From JAADIV01 sp964439085 (GTDB taxonomy: Bacteria; Desulfobacterota; Desulfobulbia; Desulfobulbales; VMSU01), in the NCBI GenBank assembly GCA_964439085.1, contig CAYTNB010000005.1, positions 1-38,356 of the forward strand: DNA of 38,356 nt, given 5' to 3'. This document shows, in pieces, positions 15,691-24,075 of this stretch. The notes beneath the pieces were generated by a model. The model did no database searches and had not been told where the DNA came from. It saw nothing but the letters and a program-made list of their open reading frames with translations. Both the position numbers and the translations under genes were made by a program. Each line of letters opens with the position of its first letter. The stretch's first letter is position 1.

Positions 15691-18144
15691 ATGACCGTAA
15701 AACATGATGAAAAATTGATTCTTTGGTTTGACGAAATTGGTATTGAAGATGTTCCTCTGGTGGGTGGAAAAAACGCTTCCTTGGGTGAGATGTACCAAAA
15801 ACTCACTTCAAAAGGGGTCGCTGTTCCTCATGGTTTCGCAATAACGGCTTATGCGTACCGCCATTTATTACAAGACGCTGGCATCGAGCAAGCAATTAAA
15901 GACGCTTTGGCGGGCCTTGATACAACCGATATGAGGAACCTGCAAGAGAGAGGCGCCAAGGTTAGAAAAATTATCGAGACCGCTGAATTTCCTGATGATT
16001 TGCGGCAAGAAATTAGCGTGGCCTATGCCAAAATGGAAGAGGAATACGGTAAGGATGTAGCAATTGCAGTGCGTTCTTCTGCCACCGCCGAGGATCTGCC
16101 AGATGCGTCATTTGCTGGCCAACAGGAAACATACCTCAATATTTCAGGTATGGACGCCTTGATTCATAATTGTCGTAGGTGCTTTGCAAGTCTCTTTACA
16201 AACCGGGCTATTTCCTATCGGCATGATAAGGGCTTTGGACAATTTGATGTTTACCTCTCTATCACCATTCAAAAGATGGTGAGGAGTGATTCTGCCTCAG
16301 CCGGGGTTATGTTCTCAATTGATACTGAGAGTGGTTTTGAAAACGCAGTATTCCTTACCGGAGCGTGGGGATTGGGCGAAAATGTTGTGCAGGGAGCTGT
16401 TAACCCCGATGAATTCTATATCTTTAAACCGACCCTAAAGGAAGGTAAACGCCCCATTGTTGGTAAGCGGGTTGGTAGTAAAGAAATTAAGATGGTTTAT
16501 GATACCGATCCTGGCGCCAAGGAATCTGTGAAGAATATCCCCACGACTCCTGAAGAACGCCAGAAATATATTATTACTGATGATGAGATTATACAATTGG
16601 CCAAGTGGGCTTGTATCATTGAGGATCATTATGGCCGTGGTATGGATATTGAGTGGGCCAAAGATGGTGATGGCATAAATGTTGGTACTGGCACTCTTTT
16701 TATCGTTCAGGCTCGACCGGAAACCGTCCATTCTCAGACCTCCAAGAAATATATAGAAACCTATAAGATGGTGGAAAAAGGAGAAATTATTGTCTCAGGC
16801 CAGGCCGTTGGCGCTAAGATTGGTCAAGGGATAACTCATGTTATTGATAATGCGGACGGTATACATGATTTTAAGGCTGGTGAGGTCTTGGTAACCGATA
16901 TGACAGATCCCGATTGGGAACCTATCATGAAGATCGCTAGTGCAATTGTTACTAACCGGGGTGGTCGTACTTGCCATGCCGCCATTATTTCCCGTGAACT
17001 TGGTATACCTTGTGTTATCGGTACTGTTGATGGTAGCAAAAAAATAAAAAGTGGTATTGAGGTTACTACCTCATGTGCGGAAGGAGAGGCTGGAAATATT
17101 TATGAGGGGCTTCTTAAATTTGATATTGAAAGAGTCGATCTTGATAAGATTCCAGCAACCAGAACTAAAATCATGCTGAACTCCGGTATTCCAGAGAAGG
17201 CTTTTAGTGAGAGCCAGTTACCAAATGATGGCGTTGGCTTGGCCCGTGAGGAGTTTATTATTAATTCCCATATTGGCATTCACCCTCTGGCACTTTATGA
17301 ATTTGATGATCTTGCGAGTCGGGCCAGTGCCGGAGATTCTGAAGCCGATGAGGTTGTCAAGAAGATTGAAAAAATGACTGCCGCCTATCCCGGTGATAAA
17401 AAACAATTTTTTATTGATAAACTTGCTGAGGGAGTAGGGCGGATTGGAGCTGCTTTCTATCCCAAGGATGTCATTGTCCGTCTTTCTGACTTTAAGAGTA
17501 ACGAATATGCTAACTTGGTTGGTGGGCACTTCTATGAGCCGATTGAAAGCAATCCTATGATTGGCTGGCGTGGCGCTTCCAGATATTATGACCCCAAATA
17601 TAAACGGGCTTTTGAGCTGGAGTGTAAAGCGTTACTTAAGGTTCGTAATGATATGGGGCTGAATAATATTAAGCTTATGGTTCCATTCTGTCGGACTCCA
17701 GAGGAAGGCCGCAAGGTAATTGAGGTTATGCGGGAATTTGGTCTGGTACAGGGAGAGAATAAACTAGAAGTTTATGTGATGTGTGAAATACCAAGCAACG
17801 TCATTTCTGCTGATGCCTTTAGTGATGTTTTTGACGGATTCTCAATAGGTTCAAATGACCTTACTCAATTGACCCTTGGCCTTGATCGTGATTCTGATCT
17901 TGTCGCTCATATTTATGATGAGCGTAACGATGCGGTGAAGACCATGGTGAAGATGGTAATTGACACCGCCAAGCGTCGGGGGCGGAAGATTGGAATCTGT
18001 GGACAGGCTCCAAGTGATTTTCCGGAGTTTGCTACCTTTTTGGTTGAATGTGGTATTGACTCCATGAGTCTAATTTCCGACACGGTGATCAAAACTCGTT
18101 TGGCAGTTGCAGAGAGGGAAAAAGAACTTGGTATTACCGTATAA
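15691..18144 (+). CDS. ppsA: Phosphoenolpyruvate synthase (pyruvate, water dikinase)
   Basis: 817 residues, as expected for PpsA. The N-terminal ATP-grasp part has LVGGKNASLGEM and VRSSATAEDLPDASFAGQQ. The central phospho-His domain has GGRTCHAAIISRELG with His429. The C-terminal PEP/pyruvate barrel contains LMVPFCRT, GSNDLTQLTLGLDRDS and the CGQAPSD segment. It makes PEP from pyruvate and ATP, releasing AMP and phosphate, so it feeds gluconeogenesis. It has a GGGGAAAG ribosome site before the ATG. A strong terminator follows, so it is probably monocistronic. Pyruvate phosphate dikinase is less likely because of length and domain details. Confidence 0.96.
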   Translation: MTVKHDEKLILWFDEIGIEDVPLVGGKNASLGEMYQKLTSKGVAVPHGFAITAYAYRHLLQDAGIEQAIKDALAGLDTTDMRNLQERGAKVRKIIETAEFPDDLRQEISVAYAKMEEEYGKDVAIAVRSSATAEDLPDASFAGQQETYLNISGMDALIHNCRRCFASLFTNRAISYRHDKGFGQFDVYLSITIQKMVRSDSASAGVMFSIDTESGFENAVFLTGAWGLGENVVQGAVNPDEFYIFKPTLKEGKRPIVGKRVGSKEIKMVYDTDPGAKESVKNIPTTPEERQKYIITDDEIIQLAKWACIIEDHYGRGMDIEWAKDGDGINVGTGTLFIVQARPETVHSQTSKKYIETYKMVEKGEIIVSGQAVGAKIGQGITHVIDNADGIHDFKAGEVLVTDMTDPDWEPIMKIASAIVTNRGGRTCHAAIISRELGIPCVIGTVDGSKKIKSGIEVTTSCAEGEAGNIYEGLLKFDIERVDLDKIPATRTKIMLNSGIPEKAFSESQLPNDGVGLAREEFIINSHIGIHPLALYEFDDLASRASAGDSEADEVVKKIEKMTAAYPGDKKQFFIDKLAEGVGRIGAAFYPKDVIVRLSDFKSNEYANLVGGHFYEPIESNPMIGWRGASRYYDPKYKRAFELECKALLKVRNDMGLNNIKLMVPFCRTPEEGRKVIEVMREFGLVQGENKLEVYVMCEIPSNVISADAFSDVFDGFSIGSNDLTQLTLGLDRDSDLVAHIYDERNDAVKTMVKMVIDTAKRRGRKIGICGQAPSDFPEFATFLVECGIDSMSLISDTVIKTRLAVAEREKELGITV

Positions 18145-18164
18145 TATCAGGTTTTTCTAAAGAT

Positions 18165-18207
18165 AAAAAAGCAGGGAGATGGCGTTGTCTATCCCCCTGC
18201 TTTTTAT
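18165..18207 (+). terminator. Rho-independent terminator after ppsA
   Basis: An A-run followed by GCAGGGAGAT pairs with ATCCCCCTGC followed by TTTTTA, with a ten-base loop. The stem includes the A/T tracts, so it would work in either direction. It starts about 20 bases after the ppsA stop. Confidence 0.9.
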
Positions 18208-18248
18208 TAACTGAATATTTCAAAAACTTTGCCTTACCTGGATTTGCT

Positions 18249-18413
18249 ATGCATAAATGGATACTAAAGGATGATTCGCAGGTTTGCCTCTGTGAGAGTT
18301 GCTCTAAAAAGGATTATAAGAAACTTATTATTAGAACACCTTGGAAAGCTAACGAAAAGCACGCCATTGTTAATTGCGAGAAATGCGGTAAACGTGGAGA
18401 GATAGTTTTCTGA
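18249..18413 (+). CDS. 54-residue zinc-ribbon-like protein
   Basis: The ORF runs from ATG 18249 to TGA 18411-18413. It encodes a basic peptide with five cysteines: C-L-C-E-S-C near residues 13-18 and C-E-K-C near 44-47. The paired Cys knuckles separated by about 25 residues look like a small zinc ribbon. The start lacks a good ribosome site. It sits alone between the ppsA terminator and the convergent PilZ gene. I infer a real gene from the Cys pattern and full use of the gap; its function is unknown. Confidence 0.6.
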   Translation: MHKWILKDDSQVCLCESCSKKDYKKLIIRTPWKANEKHAIVNCEKCGKRGEIVF

Positions 18414-18436
18414 GTCTTGTGAATTGAACTTTTAAA

Positions 18437-18781
18437 TCACTGATTATCTTTTGGTAATATCGCTACCTTATTAATAATCTCTAAAATTGCTTTTTGAAGT
18501 TCTTTGGTGGGGTTCACAAACTTAACCGCCATGCCAGAATCTTTTGATTCTGAGCGATTTGCCCACATTACTTCAGCTTCAACCTTCTGGTCATGCAGGT
18601 TGTCAAGAGAAAAGGTCAACGTTGTATGATTATGAGGAATGGGGGGATTTTGGGTGTATAAAAACATTCCGTCAATGGATATATCTCGAGTTTGTGATAT
18701 GAGATAGTCACCTCGATGTATGTAGTTGACATTGAAGTTTGCTTCTACCCTTTTTGACGTTCTTCTTTCCGAATTATTCAT
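18437..18781 (-). CDS. PilZ-domain protein
   Basis: 114 residues from the preferred start at 18781 (MNNSERR), which has GGAGG eight bases upstream; a longer in-frame start at 18796 lacks one. The c-di-GMP motifs are present: RxxxR at Arg7/Arg11 and DISIDG. The rest is a single beta-barrel domain with a helical tail. It follows the HDOD gene on the same strand after 39 bases, so an HDOD-PilZ operon is likely. Partner unknown. Confidence 0.88.
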   Translation of the reverse strand: MNNSERRTSKRVEANFNVNYIHRGDYLISQTRDISIDGMFLYTQNPPIPHNHTTLTFSLDNLHDQKVEAEVMWANRSESKDSGMAVKFVNPTKELQKAILEIINKVAILPKDNQ

Positions 18782-18820
18782 ATTAACAGCCTCCACTGTT
18801 TTGGCAGAGAGTGCTCTGCA

Positions 18821-19669
18821 CTAGTTAAATTCCAGGGTACTGGACTCGTTAAATTTGTTGAAAAATTCTTCGATTATTGTTTCCATATTGTCGTTAAAAA
18901 AAGACATTTGTGGTATTTCATCGCTAGCATCTTCTAAACGATAAACATAATTCTCCGGTTCAACCGCCTTAATTCCGATACTTTCAGTAAGAAAATTAGC
19001 CAAATAAACAATCTTACAATTTATATCGTCTATTTGGGAAATATCATGGTCATGATGATGTGCAATTGGGGAGATAATATCATCTGGAAGACCCCAATGT
19101 TGGAGAAGAACCTTGCCCACTCTCGCATGGTCAGTATGTAAGAGATTATGCTCAAAGTCAATCACACTCCCTTCGCTGTAAATCTCGCCACGATTCATAC
19201 TTTCTGTTTGTAAGGGCTTATTCAAAACAATTTTGCCAATATCGTGTAATAGTGCGGCGCTATATAAAGTTGAAAGTGAGTTGCACCTTGCGTAGCGGCC
19301 TATGATAGATGATAATAAAGCTGTAGCATATGAGTGACGCCACAATGAACCCGGTTCCAGGTTATATATATCCTGCGGGGTTTTAAGTATACCGATGGAG
19401 GCAGAAGTAATGGCCAACATCTTTACTGTATCAAGTCCTAGACGAACGACAATGTCGGCTATGGAATTAATTTCCTTCATGTGGCCAAAATAGGCAGAGT
19501 TGGCGAGCTTAAGCATGTTCGCCATTAAACTTGGATCCTGCTTTATTTTATTTGACAGAGTGACAATTTCACAATCTCCATCATTAGCAAGAGTCATAAC
19601 CTCCAAGGCGATCTCTGGTCTAGGGATAAGTTTATCTATACCTCTAATAAATTCATCTTCACGAGACAT
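18821..19669 (-). CDS. HDOD-domain protein
   Basis: 282 residues from ATG 19669 (MSREDEF), with GGGAGA directly upstream; a TTG four codons earlier is unlikely. It has an HDOD fold: LIPRPEIALEVM at the start, LKLANSAYFG, IADIVVRLGLDTVKML, and an HD pair in AALLHDIGKIVL. The His-Asp pair is retained, yet HDOD proteins usually lack the full metal-binding HD-GYP set and are thought to act as signalling scaffolds. It is co-oriented with the PilZ gene and divergent from the PilZ-like gene at 19803. Confidence 0.9.
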   Translation of the reverse strand: MSREDEFIRGIDKLIPRPEIALEVMTLANDGDCEIVTLSNKIKQDPSLMANMLKLANSAYFGHMKEINSIADIVVRLGLDTVKMLAITSASIGILKTPQDIYNLEPGSLWRHSYATALLSSIIGRYARCNSLSTLYSAALLHDIGKIVLNKPLQTESMNRGEIYSEGSVIDFEHNLLHTDHARVGKVLLQHWGLPDDIISPIAHHHDHDISQIDDINCKIVYLANFLTESIGIKAVEPENYVYRLEDASDEIPQMSFFNDNMETIIEEFFNKFNESSTLEFN

Positions 19670-19802
19670 TTTTTCTCCCAATAGAAATTAGACAATAAAT
19701 TAACCATACGACATTAAGGTTACCATAGTGAAATAAAATATGTCAATAAATGGTGAAATTCGTTAATGAAAATATCTTTATAGAACAGTATAGTAACAAA
19801 TC

Positions 19803-20165
19803 ATGAGAACAGAGCGTAGAAAACATCTTCGGTTACCCCTAAATTTCAAGGTGAAGCTTGATATGTCATGTCGTGACTTGGTATTGCCTGGCAGCACCAA
19901 AAATTTATCCTTTGCCGGAGCTTTTATTAAGCTTGATCTTATACCTCCAGTACTACGTAACGATTATTTTAGTCTTACTTTGCTGGGGCAGGTAGAATTC
20001 ACCTGCCGAGTCATTCATTCTAATTCTGAAGGGATTGGCTGCCAATTTGATTTTATTCAAATCAAGTATTATGAATTATTCAAAAAAATGATGTTACGTA
20101 ACGCCTCTGATCCAGAAAGGATAATCAAAGAAATTGGGTGTTGGGCTGAAACAAAGGGGCATTGA
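19803..20165 (+). CDS. PilZ-domain protein
   Basis: 120 residues. It has an RxxxR pair (Arg6/Arg10) and an NxSxxG motif at 34-39 (NLSFAG), the two halves of the c-di-GMP site, plus the beta-barrel ending in GIGCQFDF. The start has no clear ribosome site. The last 32 bases overlap the longest version of the S4-domain ORF. It is the third PilZ gene of the window and divergent from the HDOD-PilZ pair. Confidence 0.85.
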   Translation: MRTERRKHLRLPLNFKVKLDMSCRDLVLPGSTKNLSFAGAFIKLDLIPPVLRNDYFSLTLLGQVEFTCRVIHSNSEGIGCQFDFIQIKYYELFKKMMLRNASDPERIIKEIGCWAETKGH

Positions 20166-20571
20166 TTTACTATTGACTGATGATGGCGTAAGGATAGATA
20201 AATGGCTATGGGCAGCCCGTTTTTTTAAGACGAGATCAATTGCTACTCAGGCTGTTAATGGCGGGAAAGTTTATCTTAACGGCAAGCGGGCCAAACCCTC
20301 TAAAAACGTTAAAAAAGGTGATAGCTTAACCATCCAACGGGGATTAGAAGAATTCGTGGTGTTTATTGAGGGCTTAAATGATAAACGTCGTTCTGCCAAG
20401 GAGGCGGTTTTACTCTATTCCGAGACCGACGAAAGTATTCTGGCTCGTCAGAAGAGTGCTGAACAAAGACGTTTATTAAGGGCGGCAGATGGTAGCCAGG
20501 CGGCCCCTTTAAAACGGCCCGGTAAGAGAGATAGACGGCTAATAATAAGCTTTACTCGTAAAGATTCCTAG
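20134..20571 (+). CDS. Hsp15-like S4-domain RNA-binding protein
   Basis: 145 residues from the ATG at 20134. A TTG at 20173 (LTDDGVRIDKWLW) may be the true start, as the S4 domain begins directly after it and the upstream overlap would then vanish. RIDKWLWAARFFKTRSIATQAV, GGKVYLNG and KGDSLTI define an S4 domain; the C-terminal half is basic. In E. coli the heat-shock protein Hsp15 (HslR) binds free 50S subunits that carry stalled peptidyl-tRNA. The assignment is to the family; the physiological role here is inferred. Confidence 0.88.
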   Translation: MGVGLKQRGIDLLLTDDGVRIDKWLWAARFFKTRSIATQAVNGGKVYLNGKRAKPSKNVKKGDSLTIQRGLEEFVVFIEGLNDKRRSAKEAVLLYSETDESILARQKSAEQRRLLRAADGSQAAPLKRPGKRDRRLIISFTRKDS

Positions 20572-20742
20572 AAGGGTATCTGGAAATAATCGAAAAAATA
20601 CCTCGATTCTCCACCTTGTCGTTACGTTTTCTATCCCGAGGTGCCCCTTATATTGTTGGTCGGCCCATATTTAAAAAATAACAGACAAGGATTAATGTCC
20701 AACAGCGAGCAGAGAACATTCAACGTCCAATAAGGAGAAATT

Positions 20743-21357
20743 ATGAAGAAGATAAAAAGAGCAATAATTAGTTTGACCGACAAATCCGGCATTGAAGATT
20801 TTGCCAAACAACTTAATGATCTTGGTATTAGAATATTGTCCACGGGCGGCACTGCCAAAGTGATGCGAGAGAACGGCATAGAAGTAATGGATGTCGCCGA
20901 GTATACTGGCTTTCCGGAAATGCTGGATGGTCGGGTAAAGACCCTGCATCCTAAAATTCATGCCGGTATTCTGGCTCAGCGTGATAATGCTGTTCATGAG
21001 GCCCAGATGAAAGAGCAAGGCCTAAATCGTATTGACCTGATAGTTGTTAATCTATACGCCTTTGATAAGGCCACGGCAGCTGCTGATTGTACGGTGCCTA
21101 ATGCTATCGAGAATATTGACATTGGCGGCCCCACAATGCTTCGCGCAGCTGCTAAAAATTATAATGATGTGACCGTTATTGTTGATCCTGCCGACTATCC
21201 CAAGGTTATTTCAGAGATTAAAGAAACTGGTAATACAACGCTAAAGACCCGTTTTCGTCTGGCTTGTAAGGTTTTTGACCTGACCAGTCGTTACGATACT
21301 GCCATCTCCAAGTGGCTGAATAATGTCGATATTGATAAAAATCCCGATTTGAATTAA
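20743..21357 (+). CDS. Stand-alone IMP cyclohydrolase (PurH N-terminal domain only)
   Basis: 204 residues, covering only the MGS-fold IMP cyclohydrolase half of bifunctional PurH. Motifs are LSTGGTAK (32-39), MLDGRVKTLHPKIHAGIL (60-77) and ENIDIGGPTMLRAAAKN. The AICAR formyltransferase half (about 300 residues) is absent and the ORF ends cleanly, so this is not a frameshift of a longer gene. It closes the ring of FAICAR to give IMP. AICAR formylation would require another enzyme elsewhere, as the downstream PurN-type gene has a GAR-formyltransferase sequence. AGGAG lies six bases before the ATG. It is the first gene of a cluster with purN and pyrR. Confidence 0.93.
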   Translation: MKKIKRAIISLTDKSGIEDFAKQLNDLGIRILSTGGTAKVMRENGIEVMDVAEYTGFPEMLDGRVKTLHPKIHAGILAQRDNAVHEAQMKEQGLNRIDLIVVNLYAFDKATAAADCTVPNAIENIDIGGPTMLRAAAKNYNDVTVIVDPADYPKVISEIKETGNTTLKTRFRLACKVFDLTSRYDTAISKWLNNVDIDKNPDLN

Positions 21358-21380
21358 GGCAAAAGTTAAGGAATGAAATC

Positions 21381-21965
21381 ATGAAAATAGCCGTATTATT
21401 GTCTGGAACTGGCAGAACTCTTGATAATTTTCACGAACAAATAACCAAGGGGGCCATGCAGGGTACTATTGAGGTCGTCATCTCAAATATACCAGGAGTT
21501 CTTGGTCTGCAAAAGGCTAGAGATTACGGCTATCCGGCCTTTCATGCTGGCAGTAATGATGAAATAAATCAAGTACTGGCCGATTATAAGATTGAACTAA
21601 TTCTTTTGGCTGGGTATTTGAAACTTTATACACCACCGTCGTCCTTAGAACGGGCAGTTCTAAATATTCATCCTTCACTTATTCCTGCTTTCTGTGGGCC
21701 GGGGTTCTTTGGTATGCGAGTGCATCGAGCGGTATATGCTCGTGGTGTGATGGTAAGCGGCTGCACTGTCCATTTTGCCAATCAAAATTATGATGAAGGG
21801 CCTATTGTGGTGCAAAGATGTGTGACACTTGCTGCTGATGATGATCCAGATGCCATTGCCTCCAAGGTTTTTGCTGCCGAATGTCAAGCATTTCCAATAG
21901 CTGTTAATACGGTTTGTGAAAAAGGAATCGATTATTTCTGGCAGCGGGAGGCCGACAGAAAATGA
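21381..21965 (+). CDS. purN: Phosphoribosylglycinamide formyltransferase (PurN type)
   Basis: 194 residues. Catalytic signature: Asn95 and His97 in NIHPSLIPAF, and Asp138 in YDEGPIVVQ, matching the Asn-His-Asp triad of folate-dependent GAR transformylases. It begins LLSGTGRTLDNF, a variant of the common SGSGTN loop. It transfers formyl from 10-formyl-tetrahydrofolate to GAR in purine synthesis. AAGGA lies before the ATG. The stop overlaps the pyrR start by four bases (ATGA). Since AICAR transformylase is missing from the neighbouring IMP cyclohydrolase, a broader formyltransferase role is conceivable but unsupported. Confidence 0.9.
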   Translation: MKIAVLLSGTGRTLDNFHEQITKGAMQGTIEVVISNIPGVLGLQKARDYGYPAFHAGSNDEINQVLADYKIELILLAGYLKLYTPPSSLERAVLNIHPSLIPAFCGPGFFGMRVHRAVYARGVMVSGCTVHFANQNYDEGPIVVQRCVTLAADDDPDAIASKVFAAECQAFPIAVNTVCEKGIDYFWQREADRK

Positions 21966-22507
21966 AACGGCAAAAGCGACAAATAATGTCCGGACGGGAT
22001 ATTGAACGATCCCTGGCTCGTATTGTTTTACAGATTATTGAGCGTAATTATGGGGGAGAAAAACTTGCCATAGTAGGTATTCATACTGGTGGTGTATATC
22101 TGGCGGAACGGATTAAAGCAATTATCTCAGAGCGTGAAAATATTGAAATTCCCCAAGGAAGTCTTGATATATCCCTTTATCGTGATGATTGGAGCCTGGC
22201 CTCTCAAAGTCCCATGGTAAAGGAAACCAATATCGATTTTCAGGTGGGGAATTATACCATCATCCTGGTAGATGATGTCCTGTTTACAGGTCGAACAATT
22301 CGGGCCGCCCTTGATGCCATTATGGATTTTGGTCGACCTCGTTCTATTCAGTTGGCAGTCCTAATTGATCGTCAATGTGGACGCGAGTTGCCTATTCAAC
22401 CCAATTATGCCGGTTATGAATTATTGGAGACGATATATGATCATGTCGAGGTCTTATTATCTGAAAAAGACGGCCATGATGAAGTCCTATTGATTCCAAG
22501 GGGTTAA
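21962..22507 (+). CDS. pyrR: PyrR-family uracil phosphoribosyltransferase/regulator
   Basis: 181 residues. The type I phosphoribosyltransferase loop VDDVLFTGRT is at 103-112, followed by ALDAIMDFGRPRSIQLAVLIDR, a typical PyrR ending (ELPI). PyrR in Gram-positives is an mRNA-binding attenuator of pyr genes with weak UPRTase activity; outside them the enzyme role may dominate. No pyr genes or attenuator are in view. The start overlaps purN by four bases. Confidence 0.92.
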   Translation: MKRQKRQIMSGRDIERSLARIVLQIIERNYGGEKLAIVGIHTGGVYLAERIKAIISERENIEIPQGSLDISLYRDDWSLASQSPMVKETNIDFQVGNYTIILVDDVLFTGRTIRAALDAIMDFGRPRSIQLAVLIDRQCGRELPIQPNYAGYELLETIYDHVEVLLSEKDGHDEVLLIPRG

Positions 22508-22523
22508 GGTTAGGGGCAGGTAG

Positions 22524-23894
22524 ATGAAAAACGATAAATCAGAGGCCGCCAGTATAGCCAGAATTCGTAATCGAATAGAGCAAAAACGTCAGGATTATAT
22601 AAATTACGATTTCAGCCCCAAAAAAAATGATATACTTAAAACTTTTTTTGACCTGGCCCAAGAATTTGATACCATTACTGACCTCTTCCGAATTTGTGTT
22701 GCTGTCCCCAAAGAGGCTTTGGGAGTAGATTCAAAGTTATATATACCAGATGAAAAAGGTGATTTGGTATTAGTTTGTGATAGTAATAATGGTGTTTACG
22801 CATCGCCATTCCCCGCCCCTGAATATATTCGTATCTGTAGAGAACCTTATGAATGCCACCAATCATTTATTGTGCCAATTTACAGCAAACTGTACATGCT
22901 TAAAGATCGGGAGTCAGATAGTCTCCTCAACATTGTAGGTGTGTTTGAGGTTTCACCCCTCAATAAAATAACCAAGGACGATAAGTTTTTCTTCACTAAA
23001 TACACCAACCGGATTGGCTATAATTTACGTAAAAAGTCTCTTGCTCAGCACAATATCAATCATTTGAAATTCATTAATAATTTGGTGAATGATATTGAGC
23101 ACAATGTCATTGTTCCCAACATGCATTACAAAACTCTTTTTAACCAATTACGTCGGCATATTGGCAATCTTAGTGAACTTTCTGATATGATTTCAGAGTA
23201 CCAAAAGGATAATAATAGTAACCACCGTATGTGTAAAATTTTGGGTAATAAGATAATTGAAATAAAAGACAAACTGAACTCATCTTACGAGGATATTGAT
23301 AAGCATCATATAAATCTAAGTTTATTCCTGGAGAGTTTGTTACGCCGTGATCATTTTGAGAAGGGATATTTTGTCTTACGGCGTCGTATTTGTAAATTGG
23401 ATTCAGAAATAATCGCCCCGCAATTAGAAAATTATGAAAAACGTATGTCTATGCGCAGTATAAGCATAAAAAAACCTACGGATATGCAGGGCGAGGAAAT
23501 TGAAATTAATGCAGATTTGGGCTTATTGTCCCAAGTGTATGCTAATCTTTTTTCAAATGCCTTAAAATATACCCAAAATGTTTATGATGATAATGGTAAG
23601 TTGCATAAAACGGTAACATATGGCCGTAAAATATTAAAAGATTATTTTGGTACTGGGGATGACGGAATTAAATTGAATGTTTTCAGCACCGGAGATCATA
23701 TTGCCCCGGATGAAATTAGCTCTCTTTTTGATGATGGTTTTATGGGGAAAAATAAGGTCGAGGACTTAAGCCGCGGCCATGGCTTGTCCTTTATTAAATA
23801 TGTAGTCGAAATGCATGGCGGTTTCGTTGGTTATGAACCCACTAAAGGGGGAAATAATTTTTATTTTATATTGCCATTGCTTAATTTAAAGTAA
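22524..23894 (+). CDS. Soluble GAF-like/histidine kinase-type ATPase protein, atypical
   Basis: 456 residues, no membrane segment or signal. The first 170 residues look GAF-like (IVGVFEVSPL near 137-146). A helical stretch follows with NDIEHNVIVPN (His193) that could serve as the phospho-acceptor box. The ATPase domain at the C-terminus has an N-box (ANLFSNALKYT, 340-350) and a glycine loop GHGLSFIK (418-425). Its G1 segment is degenerate (STGDHI rather than DxGxG). Receiver domain absent. It starts 16 bases after pyrR with a GGGGCAGG site, so it is probably co-transcribed with nucleotide genes. Kinase activity is plausible, not certain. Confidence 0.75.
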   Translation: MKNDKSEAASIARIRNRIEQKRQDYINYDFSPKKNDILKTFFDLAQEFDTITDLFRICVAVPKEALGVDSKLYIPDEKGDLVLVCDSNNGVYASPFPAPEYIRICREPYECHQSFIVPIYSKLYMLKDRESDSLLNIVGVFEVSPLNKITKDDKFFFTKYTNRIGYNLRKKSLAQHNINHLKFINNLVNDIEHNVIVPNMHYKTLFNQLRRHIGNLSELSDMISEYQKDNNSNHRMCKILGNKIIEIKDKLNSSYEDIDKHHINLSLFLESLLRRDHFEKGYFVLRRRICKLDSEIIAPQLENYEKRMSMRSISIKKPTDMQGEEIEINADLGLLSQVYANLFSNALKYTQNVYDDNGKLHKTVTYGRKILKDYFGTGDDGIKLNVFSTGDHIAPDEISSLFDDGFMGKNKVEDLSRGHGLSFIKYVVEMHGGFVGYEPTKGGNNFYFILPLLNLK

Positions 23895-24075
23895 TTTGTG
23901 TGGTCACTTGCTTCAGTTGCAGGGAATTTCGAGCGATTTTGTGAGAAACGTTGGCCTATAAATGGTAATTGGAATGCATGTCGCTCGTAATTTGGGTCTA
24001 TCGATGTTTGTAATATTTACTGCACAAAATGCAGGCACTTTGCTTACCCCCTGAACAATTAATAAAGGATACTAC

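Noticed and set aside
20572..20742. Possible purine-type or ZTP riboswitch before the IMP cyclohydrolase gene
   Set aside because: I did not find the conserved cores of either, only low-complexity AAC/CCAA-rich sequence.
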